Shown here: piece by piece, positions 1 through 8,573 of the stretch | Layout of the letters: every line of letters begins with the position of its first letter | Position numbering within the stretch: the first letter of the stretch is position 1 | Assembly (NCBI GenBank): GCA_030706465.1 | Contig: JAUZOM010000018.1 | Location: forward strand, 1-36,829 | Origin: Bacteroidota bacterium | GTDB taxonomy: Bacteria; Bacteroidota; Bacteroidia; Bacteroidales; Paludibacteraceae | Direction of reading: 5' to 3' | DNA: 36,829 nucleotides | Made by a program: the position numbers and the translations under genes | Notes under the pieces: model-generated | What the model saw: the letters and a program-made list of their open reading frames with translations, nothing else | Databases searched by the model: none | Told to the model about the DNA's origin: nothing

Positions 1-576
1 CATGATTATTTCTGGCGTCATTATGTTGCCTTGCCTGCCAAAGGGGAAATTGGAATCTTTAACCGTTCACATTATGAAAACGTATTGGTTACAAAAGTTC
101 ATCCCGAGTTTATTTTGAATGAAAAGCATGACAGCATTAAGACGATAAAGGACATTGATAAATCGTTCTGGCAAAAAAGATACAAACAGCTATGCCGCTT
201 TGAGAAAAACCTGATAGAAAACGATACTACCATACTGAAATTCTACCTGCATGTTTCGAAAGAGGTTCAGAAGAAACGTTTCCTGGACAGAATAGACGAT
301 CCGACAAAGAACTGGAAATTTTCGGCAGCCGATTTAAAGGAAAGAGCTTTTTGGGATGACTATCAGCAGGCATACGAAGATGCCATTGCAAATACCAACA
401 CAAAGGCTGCTCCCTGGTTTATAATTCCGGCGGATCAAAAATGGTATTCCCGCTATATAGTCGGGAAAATTATCTGTCATGAACTTAAAAAGCTTAATTT
501 ATCATATCCGACATTATCTGAAAGCGAAAGGAAAGCCTTACTAAAAGCCAAGGAAACCTTGCTAAAGGAAAAATGA
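1..576 (+). CDS. ppk2: PPK2-type polyphosphate:nucleotide phosphotransferase, 3' part
   Basis: The frame is open from base 1, so the gene starts upstream; 191 codons plus the stop are visible. The peptide opens HDYFWRHYVALPAKGEIGIF and continues with FNRSHYE, ERIDDP-like DRIDDPTKNWKFS, and APWFIIPADQKWYSR. These are the characteristic blocks of the PPK2 P-loop kinase family (RIDDPxKxWK and APWxxIPADxK), in the usual order. The Walker A region must lie upstream of the window. Known family role: transfer of phosphate between polyphosphate and nucleotides in the cytoplasm. The subclass cannot be told from this part alone. The first ATG/TTG inside the window (position 31) is internal and not the true start. 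The tail is rich in Lys and Glu (KALLKAKETLLKEK). No functional link to the polysaccharide genes downstream is evident. Confidence 0.9.
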   Translation, partial: HDYFWRHYVALPAKGEIGIFNRSHYENVLVTKVHPEFILNEKHDSIKTIKDIDKSFWQKRYKQLCRFEKNLIENDTTILKFYLHVSKEVQKKRFLDRIDDPTKNWKFSAADLKERAFWDDYQQAYEDAIANTNTKAAPWFIIPADQKWYSRYIVGKIICHELKKLNLSYPTLSESERKALLKAKETLLKEK

Positions 577-640
577 AATAGAAATAGATAGAAATACTTT
601 GAAATACATGGATATAGGTGGAAATAAATGGAAATAAGTA
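575..640 (+). repeat. Phased GAAATA decamer repeat
   Basis: Directly after the PPK2 stop, GAAATA recurs at 575, 581, 591, 601, 621 and 631, with a variant GATATA at 611. From 581 the period is exactly 10 bp, close to one DNA helical turn, with four variable bases between hexamers. The last unit runs into the left end of the 128-bp element that starts at 635. No function is known to me; it may be slippage-derived. Confidence 0.75.
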
Positions 641-762
641 CATCATGGGAATTAGTTTATATTATTCAAGACATACCTAACAGGTTTTAAAAACCTGTTA
701 GGTATCCTATTTCGCTAAAAATATCTTTTAAATTGAATAAACTAATTATCGTTCAATACTTA
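635..762. mobile_element. 128-bp MITE-like element, copy 1
   Basis: A near-identical 129-bp copy lies at 17541-17669. The ends form an imperfect inverted repeat: TAAGTA and ATTAGTTTA are shared by the left end and the reverse complement of the right end (about 18 of 25 positions). The centre is a perfect palindrome at 675-703, with 14-bp arms ACCTAACAGGTTTT and a single central A. No open reading frame is present, so it is a candidate non-autonomous mobile element or a structured dispersed repeat. I saw no clear target duplication. The rest of the 577-829 gap holds the decamer repeat and, at 801-827, a short GAATTATGAATTACGAATTA repetition; no gene is seen. Confidence 0.7.
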
Positions 763-829
763 TTTAAATTATATGACATTATTCACTTGCTATTACTTTT
801 GAATTATGAATTACGAATTATGAATGATC

Positions 830-2377
830 TTATTTCACGCCATTCATTAGTTTCTGCAGCCACTTAGACAGTCCGAAAAGGATAATGGACGCTATACCGG
901 ACATGATCACAAAGAGCATAAAGAAGTCGTATAAGGTGGTAATATGATACCCTAAGATGGCCTTCGTTTTTCCGACCTCGGGATACAACCCGCTGAGCAT
1001 ACCGGCAAATTTATTCGCCGCGGCATTGGACATGTACCACACCCCCATCAGCAAAGAGGCAAACCGGATAGGCGCCAGTTTATTGACCATCGACAATCCA
1101 ATCGGCGACAACATTAATTCACCCATGCTGTGGATGAAATACAGGCTTGTCAACCAGAGCATGCTCACTTTCACGCCGGGAGCTACATCCCGTACGCCCA
1201 AGGCAATGACCAGATAGCCCAGGGCCAGCAGGAACAATCCCATGGCTTGCTTGATGGGCGAAGCCGGTTCCAGGTTCTTACGACCCAACTTAATCCACAA
1301 CATGGAAAGTAACGGGGCAAACAGGACCACAAAAACCGGATTAAACGACTGAAAGTAACTGGCGGGCATGACCCAACCCAGGATATGGCGGTTGGTCTGT
1401 TCATCGGCAAAGAAAGTCAGGGAGGCACCGGCCTGTTCGAAAGCCGACCAGAAAAATATCACGAAGAAGGCGATGATATAGATCACCCAGATACGTTGCC
1501 GTTCTATTTTAGTAATCGACCGGTCGGAAATAACATAGGCGGGAATGATAATACACAAAGCAAAGATAGCGGCTCCAATCAGATCGAAACCCAGGGCAAA
1601 ATGGAATACCGCATACAACGCGGCCGTGCCGATTCCCCAGATGAGGAGAGACGCCAGGTTTTGATTCAGACTCTTTCCCGGAGCAGCTTCTTTTTCCGAT
1701 TTATGGGTGGTCACCTTTCCGGCAGCCACAACGCCTAATTGTTCGCCTTTCGGTCCAACCAAAAATTTGTCCTTCCATCCGATAAACAAGATCAAACTAC
1801 CCATCATTCCCACTGCTGCTGCCAGAAAGCCCCACTTGAAATCGGCCGGGTTACCTGTATCGCCTACAAATCCGCAGAGTAAAGGCGCAATGAATGCACC
1901 GACATTGATCCCCATATAAAAAATAGTGTAAGCCGAATCCAGCCGTTTATCGCCGGGTTCATACAGGCTTCCAACCACGGTGGAGATATTGGGCTTGAAG
2001 AAACCATTTCCAAAAATCAACAGGGCCAGGCCCCCATACATAAACCACCGGGCAAATTCCCCACTCTGGTAATACAACGCGCTGGTAAACATAAATAACT
2101 GCCCCAGCATCATCATGACCGCGCCCCAGAGGATGGACCGCCGCATACCCCAGTAATGATCGGCCACATAACCACCGATCAGCGGGGTCAGGTAAACCAA
2201 TCCGGTATAATTCCCATAAATGGTTGAAGCTAATTGTTTATCCATCAATAACGCTTTGATAAGATAAAGTGCAAAAAGTGCACGCATCCCGTAATAGCTG
2301 AAACGCTCAGACATTCCGGTAGCGAAAACAAAGTAAAGGCCTTTCGGATGACTTTGTTTTGGTTGGTTTGTTGACAT
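830..2377 (-). CDS. POT/PTR-family proton-dependent oligopeptide transporter, ExxER variant
   Basis: A 515-residue major-facilitator protein of usual POT length with about 14 predicted membrane segments. The N-terminus carries the POT signature GMSERFSYYGMRALFALYL (residues 21-39), followed by GGYVADHYWG (about 68-77), FGNGFFKPNISTVVGSLY, and later a FWSAFEQAG block (about 310-318), all typical of bacterial di/tripeptide transporters. Known role: uptake of small peptides across the inner membrane with protons. Oddity: the first Glu of the E-x-x-E-R proton-coupling motif is Gly (G21-M-S-E24-R25), so coupling or substrate may differ from the standard family. It is transcribed away from the polysaccharide locus and is alone on its strand. 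The start ATG (2375-2377) gives a short polar N-terminus before the first helix, as expected. Confidence 0.9.
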   Translation of the reverse strand: MSTNQPKQSHPKGLYFVFATGMSERFSYYGMRALFALYLIKALLMDKQLASTIYGNYTGLVYLTPLIGGYVADHYWGMRRSILWGAVMMMLGQLFMFTSALYYQSGEFARWFMYGGLALLIFGNGFFKPNISTVVGSLYEPGDKRLDSAYTIFYMGINVGAFIAPLLCGFVGDTGNPADFKWGFLAAAVGMMGSLILFIGWKDKFLVGPKGEQLGVVAAGKVTTHKSEKEAAPGKSLNQNLASLLIWGIGTAALYAVFHFALGFDLIGAAIFALCIIIPAYVISDRSITKIERQRIWVIYIIAFFVIFFWSAFEQAGASLTFFADEQTNRHILGWVMPASYFQSFNPVFVVLFAPLLSMLWIKLGRKNLEPASPIKQAMGLFLLALGYLVIALGVRDVAPGVKVSMLWLTSLYFIHSMGELMLSPIGLSMVNKLAPIRFASLLMGVWYMSNAAANKFAGMLSGLYPEVGKTKAILGYHITTLYDFFMLFVIMSGIASIILFGLSKWLQKLMNGVK

Positions 2378-2444
2378 AAATTAGTAGATTATTTTTAGCA
2401 GATTAAAAAAAATGAACGCTGTAAGCCGGCGTTCTGTAGTTTTT

Positions 2445-2476
2445 GACTCATTGAGAACAATGAGTCTGCAAAAATA
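2445..2476 (-). promoter_or_regulatory. Possible promoter with overlapping dyad upstream of the POT gene
   Basis: On the minus strand TATTTTTG (2476-2469) fits the Bacteroidota -7 consensus TAnnTTTG. No good -33 TTG is placed for it. Immediately downstream, where transcription would begin, is a perfect dyad GACTCATTG-AGAA-CAATGAGTC (2445-2466; 9-bp arms, 4-nt loop). It could be an operator or a 5' leader hairpin. This is a prediction from sequence only. Confidence 0.35.
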
Positions 2477-2779
2477 GACTTTTTGATCGAAATAAAAGCC
2501 TCTTTAGTTCATTGAATTCAATTTTTATACAATTTCATAACAGTTTATGTCTACCTGTGATTCAAGGTCCTCTATCCATGCAACTGAAAAAATAGCGTGC
2601 TGATGGGACAGCATGGATTCGAGGTTCTGAATTGAAATTGAATAAAACAGGGTACACGGGGTTATTCACATCGGGAACACCGGCTGATTAAAGAACTGTG
2701 TCGTAAAAAAGAGACTGCGCTGTCCTAACCCGGACAAGCCGGAGCCGATTGGTATTAATATTCATTTTATTTTACGTAT

Positions 2780-2810
2780 TTTGTGTATTGAAAACAAATG
2801 TTTATCTTTG
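2780..2810 (+). promoter_or_regulatory. Bacteroidota-type promoter for the DUF6588-like gene
   Basis: TTTG (2780-2783), 19 nt, then TATCTTTG (2803-2810) matches the Bacteroidota sigma-ABfr consensus in both boxes and spacing. A start near 2817 would leave a leader of about 180 nt before the ATG at 2997. The leader contains CCGGAT and ATACCGG stretches that could pair, but I recognise no riboswitch. The rest of the 2378-2996 gap has no gene. Confidence 0.65.
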
Positions 2811-2996
2811 CATCATAAGGCTATAACAACCAAAGAATACCGGATAAAAAACAGCTCCTCGCCTTTTTATGGAGATAGAGAGGACCGGATCGAATACCGG
2901 CTAGAATGGACAACACGGCGATGCAAAAGAGTTTCCATCGACCTTGAAGAATAAAAATTATTCCCGAGAATATTACACTTCCAAAAAATTATTGTT

Positions 2997-4151
2997 ATGA
3001 AAAAAATCTTTGCTTCTGTAATGACAGTCCTGTTAGCAGGCAGTTATTTTTCCATTGCAAATGCCCAGGATGATATTTCCAATATCTTCAAAGCTGGAGT
3101 TGCCGACCTAAACACAGTCGCTAACGGATACCTGAAACCGGCCGGGAATAGTTTTTCCGCAGGATTAGGTTCCAACTGGTACAATACGGCAGCAGTACAT
3201 AAGACCTTTGGGTTTGACTTAACAATTGGTGCAGGCATTATCCAGTCTCCTGCTTCCGACCAGACATTCAGCTTAATCGGCTTAAAAAGTTTAACGCCTA
3301 CCGGTAGCACCCAGGCCCCCTCGTTTACCGGGAAAGGAGATGGTGTGGAACTAACCCTGATGCAACCGCGAACTTTATCTAATGGTAATCCAAACCCTCT
3401 TTGGACAAATCCAAGTACCAGAAATATAGTTTCTTTCACCACCCCTTCGGCCGTTTCGAAGTATATCCCTACCGCCAGTATTCAATTCACCATCGGGTTA
3501 CCTGTTATCAATGACGTATCCATCCGGTTTACACCAACTGTAAAAGCAAAAGGATTTGAAACTTCCTTATGGGGAATTGGGATTAAGCATAACATTAAGC
3601 AATGGATTCCGGTTGTAAAAGACCTTCCTTTCGATGCCGCCGTGGTATTGGCCTACTCCAAATTCAGTTTAAACTATGCATTCCCCACTTCCGCCCAGAT
3701 TACTCCGGATAAATTAGTCGGCGAAAATCTTTCCTATGCGCCGGACGCCAATTTGAACGACTATACCACCCAGGGAATGAAAATCAGTGCATCGGCAGGA
3801 ACAGCCAATCTTGTTTTTTCCAAGAAGCTGGCTTTTATTACCCCTTATATAGGATTCGGGGTGACAAGCTCAAATTTTGATTTGACGATGGAAGGCAATT
3901 ATCCTACCCTTGGAGACCCGAAAACCCATACGGTAAGTGGTGTATCTGTTCCGGATCTGGATCAAAACGGCAAACCCATCATGCAAATTAAAAATATCGC
4001 CGATCCGGTAAAAATCAGTTCGAGCGAAGTCATGACCAATGCGACATTAGGACTTCGCTTGAAATTACTGGGGGTTATTGCTTTCCATGCCCAGTATGCT
4101 TTCCAGAAATACCCGGTAGCATCCGCCGGCTTTGGGTTGACGTTCAGATAA
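2997..4151 (+). CDS. Secreted barrel-like outer membrane protein, DUF6588 type
   Basis: A 384-residue protein with a Sec signal peptide (MKKIFASVMTVLLAGSYFSI, predicted cleavage after ANA at residue 23). The mature start, DDISNIFKAGVADLNTVANG and then GFDLTIGAGI, resembles the Bacteroidota DUF6588 family as I remember it. The body alternates short hydrophobic and polar strands (for example VSIRFTPTVKAKGFETSLWG, AFITPYIGFGVTSSNFDLTM, LGLRLKLLGVIAFHAQYAF) and ends in Phe-Arg (GLTFR), consistent with an outer-membrane beta-barrel assembled by BAM. Function is not known to me. It has its own strong promoter and a terminator-like palindrome downstream, so it appears monocistronic. Confidence 0.7.
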   Translation: MKKIFASVMTVLLAGSYFSIANAQDDISNIFKAGVADLNTVANGYLKPAGNSFSAGLGSNWYNTAAVHKTFGFDLTIGAGIIQSPASDQTFSLIGLKSLTPTGSTQAPSFTGKGDGVELTLMQPRTLSNGNPNPLWTNPSTRNIVSFTTPSAVSKYIPTASIQFTIGLPVINDVSIRFTPTVKAKGFETSLWGIGIKHNIKQWIPVVKDLPFDAAVVLAYSKFSLNYAFPTSAQITPDKLVGENLSYAPDANLNDYTTQGMKISASAGTANLVFSKKLAFITPYIGFGVTSSNFDLTMEGNYPTLGDPKTHTVSGVSVPDLDQNGKPIMQIKNIADPVKISSSEVMTNATLGLRLKLLGVIAFHAQYAFQKYPVASAGFGLTFR

Positions 4152-4278
4152 AAGGGATTGGACAGAGCTATACCCGGAAGTAAGAACCGCCAGGATCAGA
4201 ATTAGATGGTTGGTTTATCCCGGGACCTACTTCGAAGCAACCTTCATTCGCGATTGAAAATCACGAACCCGGGTCCGG

Positions 4279-4340
4279 AAATAAGCTTGAAATAAAAAAA
4301 GATGGTCGTACGACCATCTTTTTTTATTTCAAGCTTATTT
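4279..4340. terminator. 62-bp perfect palindrome, likely bidirectional terminator
   Basis: Positions 4279 and 4340 are the ends of an uninterrupted palindrome centred between 4309 and 4310 (TCGT|ACGA). Each arm contains AAGCTTGAAATAAAAAAAG and then GATGGTCG. As RNA it forms a GC-rich top (GATGGTCG/CGACCATC) followed by a run of seven U, the layout of an intrinsic terminator, and it works in either direction. It lies 127 nt after the DUF6588-like gene and insulates it from the polysaccharide locus. Confidence 0.8.
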
Positions 4341-5237
4341 TGTTTATACAATTCTCAGCCCACTGTTATTTAAATTTGACTAAAGCGGAACAGATTAAAC
4401 AATAGCAGGTACTGAACCGGAAATGGAACTACCTGTTGCAACATGCCTGAACTTCGATACCGAATTGGAACACATCATGGAAAATTACGACACAAATTTA
4501 AGAATTTAAATTTTTTTACTCCTGATAACCAATATTTCAGTTAAATTCTAAAACTTTTTGACTTAATCCTTGTTCTCATTCTATAATGATAATCTTTATT
4601 AAACTATCGAATCAAATATCGGTAATCAGATCAGCAATTTTATAAAATTTATTGATTTTAGTTTATAGATATTTAATTATCAAGATAGAATTGTATGAGT
4701 AGAGTCTCAGGAGGATGAATATCGATGAATTGATTGAAATAAGAAGAAAACACAAGGTGTCACTTCAACTCAAAAGAAACAAAATGTGTACTCTCCTATC
4801 AGTTCTTCTTTGATTGAAAAAATCAAAGAGCTCAAAAGAAATCAATAATATAAAGCTTATCATTATGTATCCCGGCATTCCATGCCCCGTGGACACAGTG
4901 AATAATTAGCGCAGATCCGCTCAATGTAAAGCTGGAAGTTAAAACGACAGCAAAAACAAACGGCAAATTGCATTCATCGTCACCGCCGGGTTGGAATTTA
5001 AAGCCTGAAAATAAATTAATTCGTTGCTTCCTCCTGGGACTGACGAACATTCTTATGCAAAGAAGCAAATAGAATATTATAAATTGATTGGAATAACGAC
5101 GGGTTACTATTTAGATTTTATTCTACAATTAAAGTTGATTCATTAAGCACAACAAAAAAAAGCAACAACCAATCACGTAGCAGTCCCAACTAATTTTCAA
5201 AAACAAAAAAAATTTCATCCACATTAAAATTGGCCTT
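4341..5237 (+). other. Gene-poor leader region of the polysaccharide locus
   Basis: About 900 bp without a convincing gene. TAAATTTG (4371-4378) resembles a -7 box but lacks a -33. TTGACT-N18-TATAAT (4558-4587) is a near-perfect classical sigma70 pattern, which in Bacteroidota may be coincidence. A 32-codon reading frame (4715-4813, MNIDELIEIRRKHKVS...) is followed in another frame by a stretch ending IEKIKELKRNQ-stop (about 4852); together they may be a decayed small gene. The 78-codon minus-strand frame at 4832-5068 lacks features of a real protein. No UpxY-like antiterminator is present. Confidence 0.4.
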
Positions 5238-6065
5238 ATGGATTTTAAAAAAGCAAATTTTCCTCTAATTTTATTTTTGAGTATCCTCTTTATGAGTTCT
5301 TGCGCAAATGTAAAAGACATTGCCTATTTTCAAAAAGTTGACAACAAAGTTGTTCCATTAAAAAATCAAAGGAATTCTTCGGGTTTATATGACGCACATA
5401 TAAAGGCGAAAGATATACTAAGTATCACCGTAGTGAGTACAGAACCAGAAACCTCCAAGATCTACAATCTGGTAGTACCACAAATCTCCGATGACGCAAA
5501 TCAAAATTCTCTTTTATCACAACCTACCTTGCAGTCGTATCTGGTTGACAATGATGGTAATATTGATTTCCCAGTTTTTGGTAAAATAAAAGTAGCCGGG
5601 CTTACCCGCAAAGAAGTTGAATTATTGCTTCTGGAAAAGTTGTCAACAGCCTTTAGTAAAGAAATCCCTATTGTTACCATACGAATTGTCAATTACTCGG
5701 TAAATATATTGGGGGAAGTACAACGCCCGGGTAAATTTACAACCACGAATGACAGGCTGACTATTTTTGAAGCCCTTGCACTGGCCGGGGATTTAACTAT
5801 TTATGGGCGCCGCGACAATGTAAAAGTGTTGCGTGAAAATGCCACCGGTTATAAAGAATATATTACATTAAACCTGAATGATAAAAATATCATTTATTCA
5901 CCGGGCTATTATCTGGAACAAAACGATGTGGTCTATGTAGAACCAAACAAATCCAGATCCAGGTCGTCAAATTACGGTGCCGCAGAAACATTTGGGATTT
6001 CCTCCCTGTCGGTCTTGTTAACGTTAACCAGTTTAATTTTTACGGTTTTCAAAATAAAAATATAA
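5238..6065 (+). CDS. wza: Wza-like polysaccharide export lipoprotein
   Basis: A 275-residue lipoprotein. The N-terminus has a basic start, a hydrophobic core and a lipobox-like MSSC with Cys22 as the likely lipidated residue. Residues about 50-150 form the polysaccharide export domain (KAKDILSITVVS, DNDGNIDFPVFGKIKVAGLT, EVELLLLEKL). It is followed by one SLBB-type beta-grasp unit (VNILGEVQRPGKF, LTIFEALALAGDLTIYGRRD, QNDVVYVEP; about 153-235). The C-terminus ends in a hydrophobic segment of about 20 residues, as in Bacteroidota Wza proteins. Known role: the outer-membrane channel that exports polymer in partnership with a Wzc co-polymerase. It is the first gene of the locus, 74 nt before the Wzc-like gene. 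Its start ATG is fixed by the signal sequence. Confidence 0.92.
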   Translation: MDFKKANFPLILFLSILFMSSCANVKDIAYFQKVDNKVVPLKNQRNSSGLYDAHIKAKDILSITVVSTEPETSKIYNLVVPQISDDANQNSLLSQPTLQSYLVDNDGNIDFPVFGKIKVAGLTRKEVELLLLEKLSTAFSKEIPIVTIRIVNYSVNILGEVQRPGKFTTTNDRLTIFEALALAGDLTIYGRRDNVKVLRENATGYKEYITLNLNDKNIIYSPGYYLEQNDVVYVEPNKSRSRSSNYGAAETFGISSLSVLLTLTSLIFTVFKIKI

Positions 6066-6139
6066 AAGGCAGAATTGGTTTTCTGGTTAAAAAAATTTTA
6101 GCTTCATTGATATTAAAAAATCTAATTATATAATTAATT

Positions 6140-8548
6140 ATGAATAAATATTCAGATTTGGAAGAAGAACTCGAAAAACCCATTGATTTTCTGGGTATCT
6201 TCTATAAATATATATCGTACTGGAAATGGATAATTGCTTCCCTGATTATCTGTGTGGCTATTGCAGAAGTCTATCTGAGAGTCACGACTCCCTACTACCA
6301 GGTTACTACCTCCGTTTTGTTAAAAGACGACCAGAAAGGAAACGGGACACCCGAGATGAATGCTTTTAAAGAAATGGGACTTCTTTCGGTCAAAAACAAC
6401 GTAGATAACGAGTTAGAGATGTTAAAAACAACAACCCTAACAGAAGAGGTTGTCCGTGAGATGGGAATCTATACCAGTTATAAAAGAATTGGAACATTTC
6501 AGATTTTCACTAAACCGGGAATTGATGAAAAATATACCCGAATCAGGACATTTAATAATAAGGTCCTGTACGGGTCTGAGTGTCCCCTACTGATAAGTTT
6601 ACCGGATGCCGTACTGGACACGTTGAATACAGACATCAAATTTGAAGTTTTGGTTCATCCAAGCGGGGTATATGAATTTACAGGAAACTACCTGAATAAC
6701 AGCTATAATGTGAAAGCATCAATTTCAGACAAACAAGTCGTATTACCGTTTGGAAAGATTTTAATAAAAAGAGGGAATTTCAGGCCGGCTAACGACATGG
6801 AGATTGCAATTATCCTGCAAGACCCCACGAAGTGTGCGGATGAAATTACACAGCAGTTGCAAATGGAATTAACAACCAAAACAACTTCGGTAGTAAAAAT
6901 AACCTTTAACACCACAAATGTAAACCTGGGTAAGGATTTTTTGAAAAAACTCATAGAAGCCTATAACCGGGAGGACCTAAATGATCAAATAACGATTGGT
7001 AATAAAACTGCCCAGTTTATTGATGACCGGCTGATGACGCTTACGAGGGAACTTGGGGATGTAGAAGCCAAGGTTGAAAACTACAAACAGGTACAGGGGT
7101 TGACCGACATTAATTCGCAATCGGCTATGTATGTTCAGCAAACCGGTGATTATGCCCAGAAACGCCTGGAGGTAGGAACTCAGTTATCTATTATATCCGA
7201 CATAGATGACTACATGCATAAAAAAGAAAACCGGTACCAGCTTATCCCGGTCAGTTCGGGCATTAAGAGCCAGGACCTGAACGAATTAATTAATAATTAC
7301 AATAAGTTATTATTGCAACGGAATCGACTCTCCCGTATAGCCTCCAATAATAACCAGGTTATGATTGATCTGACAAATCAGATTGAATCCATGTTTAGTA
7401 CGGTCCAATCCAGTGTACGAAATGAGAAGAGAAACTGGCAAATCACTCAACAGGATATTTCAAATAAAAGCAACGAGAATACAGCCCGGATAAGAGCTAT
7501 ACCCCGTCAGGAACGCGAATATACCGAAATAAAACGCCAACAAGGAGTCAAGGAAGCCCTATTTTTGTATTTACTTCAGAAAAAAGAAGAAAAATACCTG
7601 AATACATCGGTGGTAGCACCTATTGCCAAAATAATAGATACTTCACGTAGCGATGGCAATCCTATCTCACCTAAAAGAATGATCATTCTATTAATTTCAA
7701 TCATCATTGGTTTGATTATACCGGTTATCGGAATTAAGATTCGGGATTTACTTCGATATCAGGTTGAGAATAAAGAAGAGCTGGAAAAATTATCCATTGT
7801 TCCGGTCTTGGGTGAAATTCTTAAGAGTGAAGATAAAAACGATGTAATAATTCGGGAAAACAGTACCGATAGTTTCACTGAATTGGTGCGACTGTTACGA
7901 ACAAACCTCTTGTTTGTATTGGATAGCCCCGAAAAAAAGGTAATTAATATGGTTTCGAGTATGGCCGGCGAGGGAAAAACCCTTGTATCTATAAACTTAG
8001 CCATGAGTCTGGCTCTTCTTGACAAAAAAGTCCTGCTAATTGGCCTGGATATCCGGAAGCCCAAGTTGGACGAGTACCTGGGGATGGACAATACTACCGG
8101 AATAACCTTGTTTCTTGCAGGGCATATGAATCAGCATGAACTTATAAGACCCTCGGGTATCCATCCCGGATTATTCGTGATCACAGCAGGGCCCAAGCCA
8201 CCAAACCCCAGTGAGCTCCTGGCAAAACCGGCATTGGACGAACTGATAACTGAACTTCGTAAACAGTTTGACTATATCGTAATTGACACAGCTCCCCTGG
8301 GAGTGGTATCCGACAGCTTTTCACTGAACCGCATGTCCGATGTGAATCTTTATGTGGTAAGGGCAGATTTCACACCCAAGAAGAGCATTGAAGAAGCAAC
8401 CAATCTTTTTATCAACAAAAAGCTAAAAAACATGTATTTTGTTTTAAATGCCATCGATAGGAAGAAAAACACCTATCGTCATGGCTATGGCAAAAAATAC
8501 ATTGATGGGTATGGGTATGAAACTGAATCGAGAAAGAAAAAAAAATAG
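6140..8548 (+). CDS. wzc: Wzc-like polysaccharide co-polymerase / tyrosine autokinase
   Basis: An 802-residue bitopic inner-membrane protein. Order: cytoplasmic start, first membrane helix (about 28-47), Wzz-type periplasmic domain, coiled coils (about 285-480), GNVR-type PISPKR segment, second membrane helix (about 514-535), then a BY-kinase domain. The kinase has Walker A MAGEGKT (608-614), Walker A' VLLIGLDIRKP (631-641) and Walker B YIVIDTAP (712-719). The tail carries Tyr at 779, 783, 787, 791 and 793, the expected autophosphorylation cluster. Known role: control of chain length and of Wza-dependent export by cyclic phosphorylation. No Wzb-type phosphatase is found in the window, so it must be encoded elsewhere. 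It is co-directional with the flippase 25 nt downstream. Confidence 0.94.
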   Translation: MNKYSDLEEELEKPIDFLGIFYKYISYWKWIIASLIICVAIAEVYLRVTTPYYQVTTSVLLKDDQKGNGTPEMNAFKEMGLLSVKNNVDNELEMLKTTTLTEEVVREMGIYTSYKRIGTFQIFTKPGIDEKYTRIRTFNNKVLYGSECPLLISLPDAVLDTLNTDIKFEVLVHPSGVYEFTGNYLNNSYNVKASISDKQVVLPFGKILIKRGNFRPANDMEIAIILQDPTKCADEITQQLQMELTTKTTSVVKITFNTTNVNLGKDFLKKLIEAYNREDLNDQITIGNKTAQFIDDRLMTLTRELGDVEAKVENYKQVQGLTDINSQSAMYVQQTGDYAQKRLEVGTQLSIISDIDDYMHKKENRYQLIPVSSGIKSQDLNELINNYNKLLLQRNRLSRIASNNNQVMIDLTNQIESMFSTVQSSVRNEKRNWQITQQDISNKSNENTARIRAIPRQEREYTEIKRQQGVKEALFLYLLQKKEEKYLNTSVVAPIAKIIDTSRSDGNPISPKRMIILLISIIIGLIIPVIGIKIRDLLRYQVENKEELEKLSIVPVLGEILKSEDKNDVIIRENSTDSFTELVRLLRTNLLFVLDSPEKKVINMVSSMAGEGKTLVSINLAMSLALLDKKVLLIGLDIRKPKLDEYLGMDNTTGITLFLAGHMNQHELIRPSGIHPGLFVITAGPKPPNPSELLAKPALDELITELRKQFDYIVIDTAPLGVVSDSFSLNRMSDVNLYVVRADFTPKKSIEEATNLFINKKLKNMYFVLNAIDRKKNTYRHGYGKKYIDGYGYETESRKKKK

Positions 8549-8573
8549 ACTAATAATATCTAATTCAATATAA

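Noticed and set aside
4715-4813. 32-residue frame preceded by AGGAGG
   Set aside because: The AGGAGG touches the ATG with no spacing, Bacteroidota rarely use strong Shine-Dalgarno sites, and no family is recognised; kept only as a note in the leader description.
4832-5068. 78-codon minus-strand frame in the leader
   Set aside because: No motif, unusual Cys/His/Pro mix, no start context; the opposite strand is equally open there.
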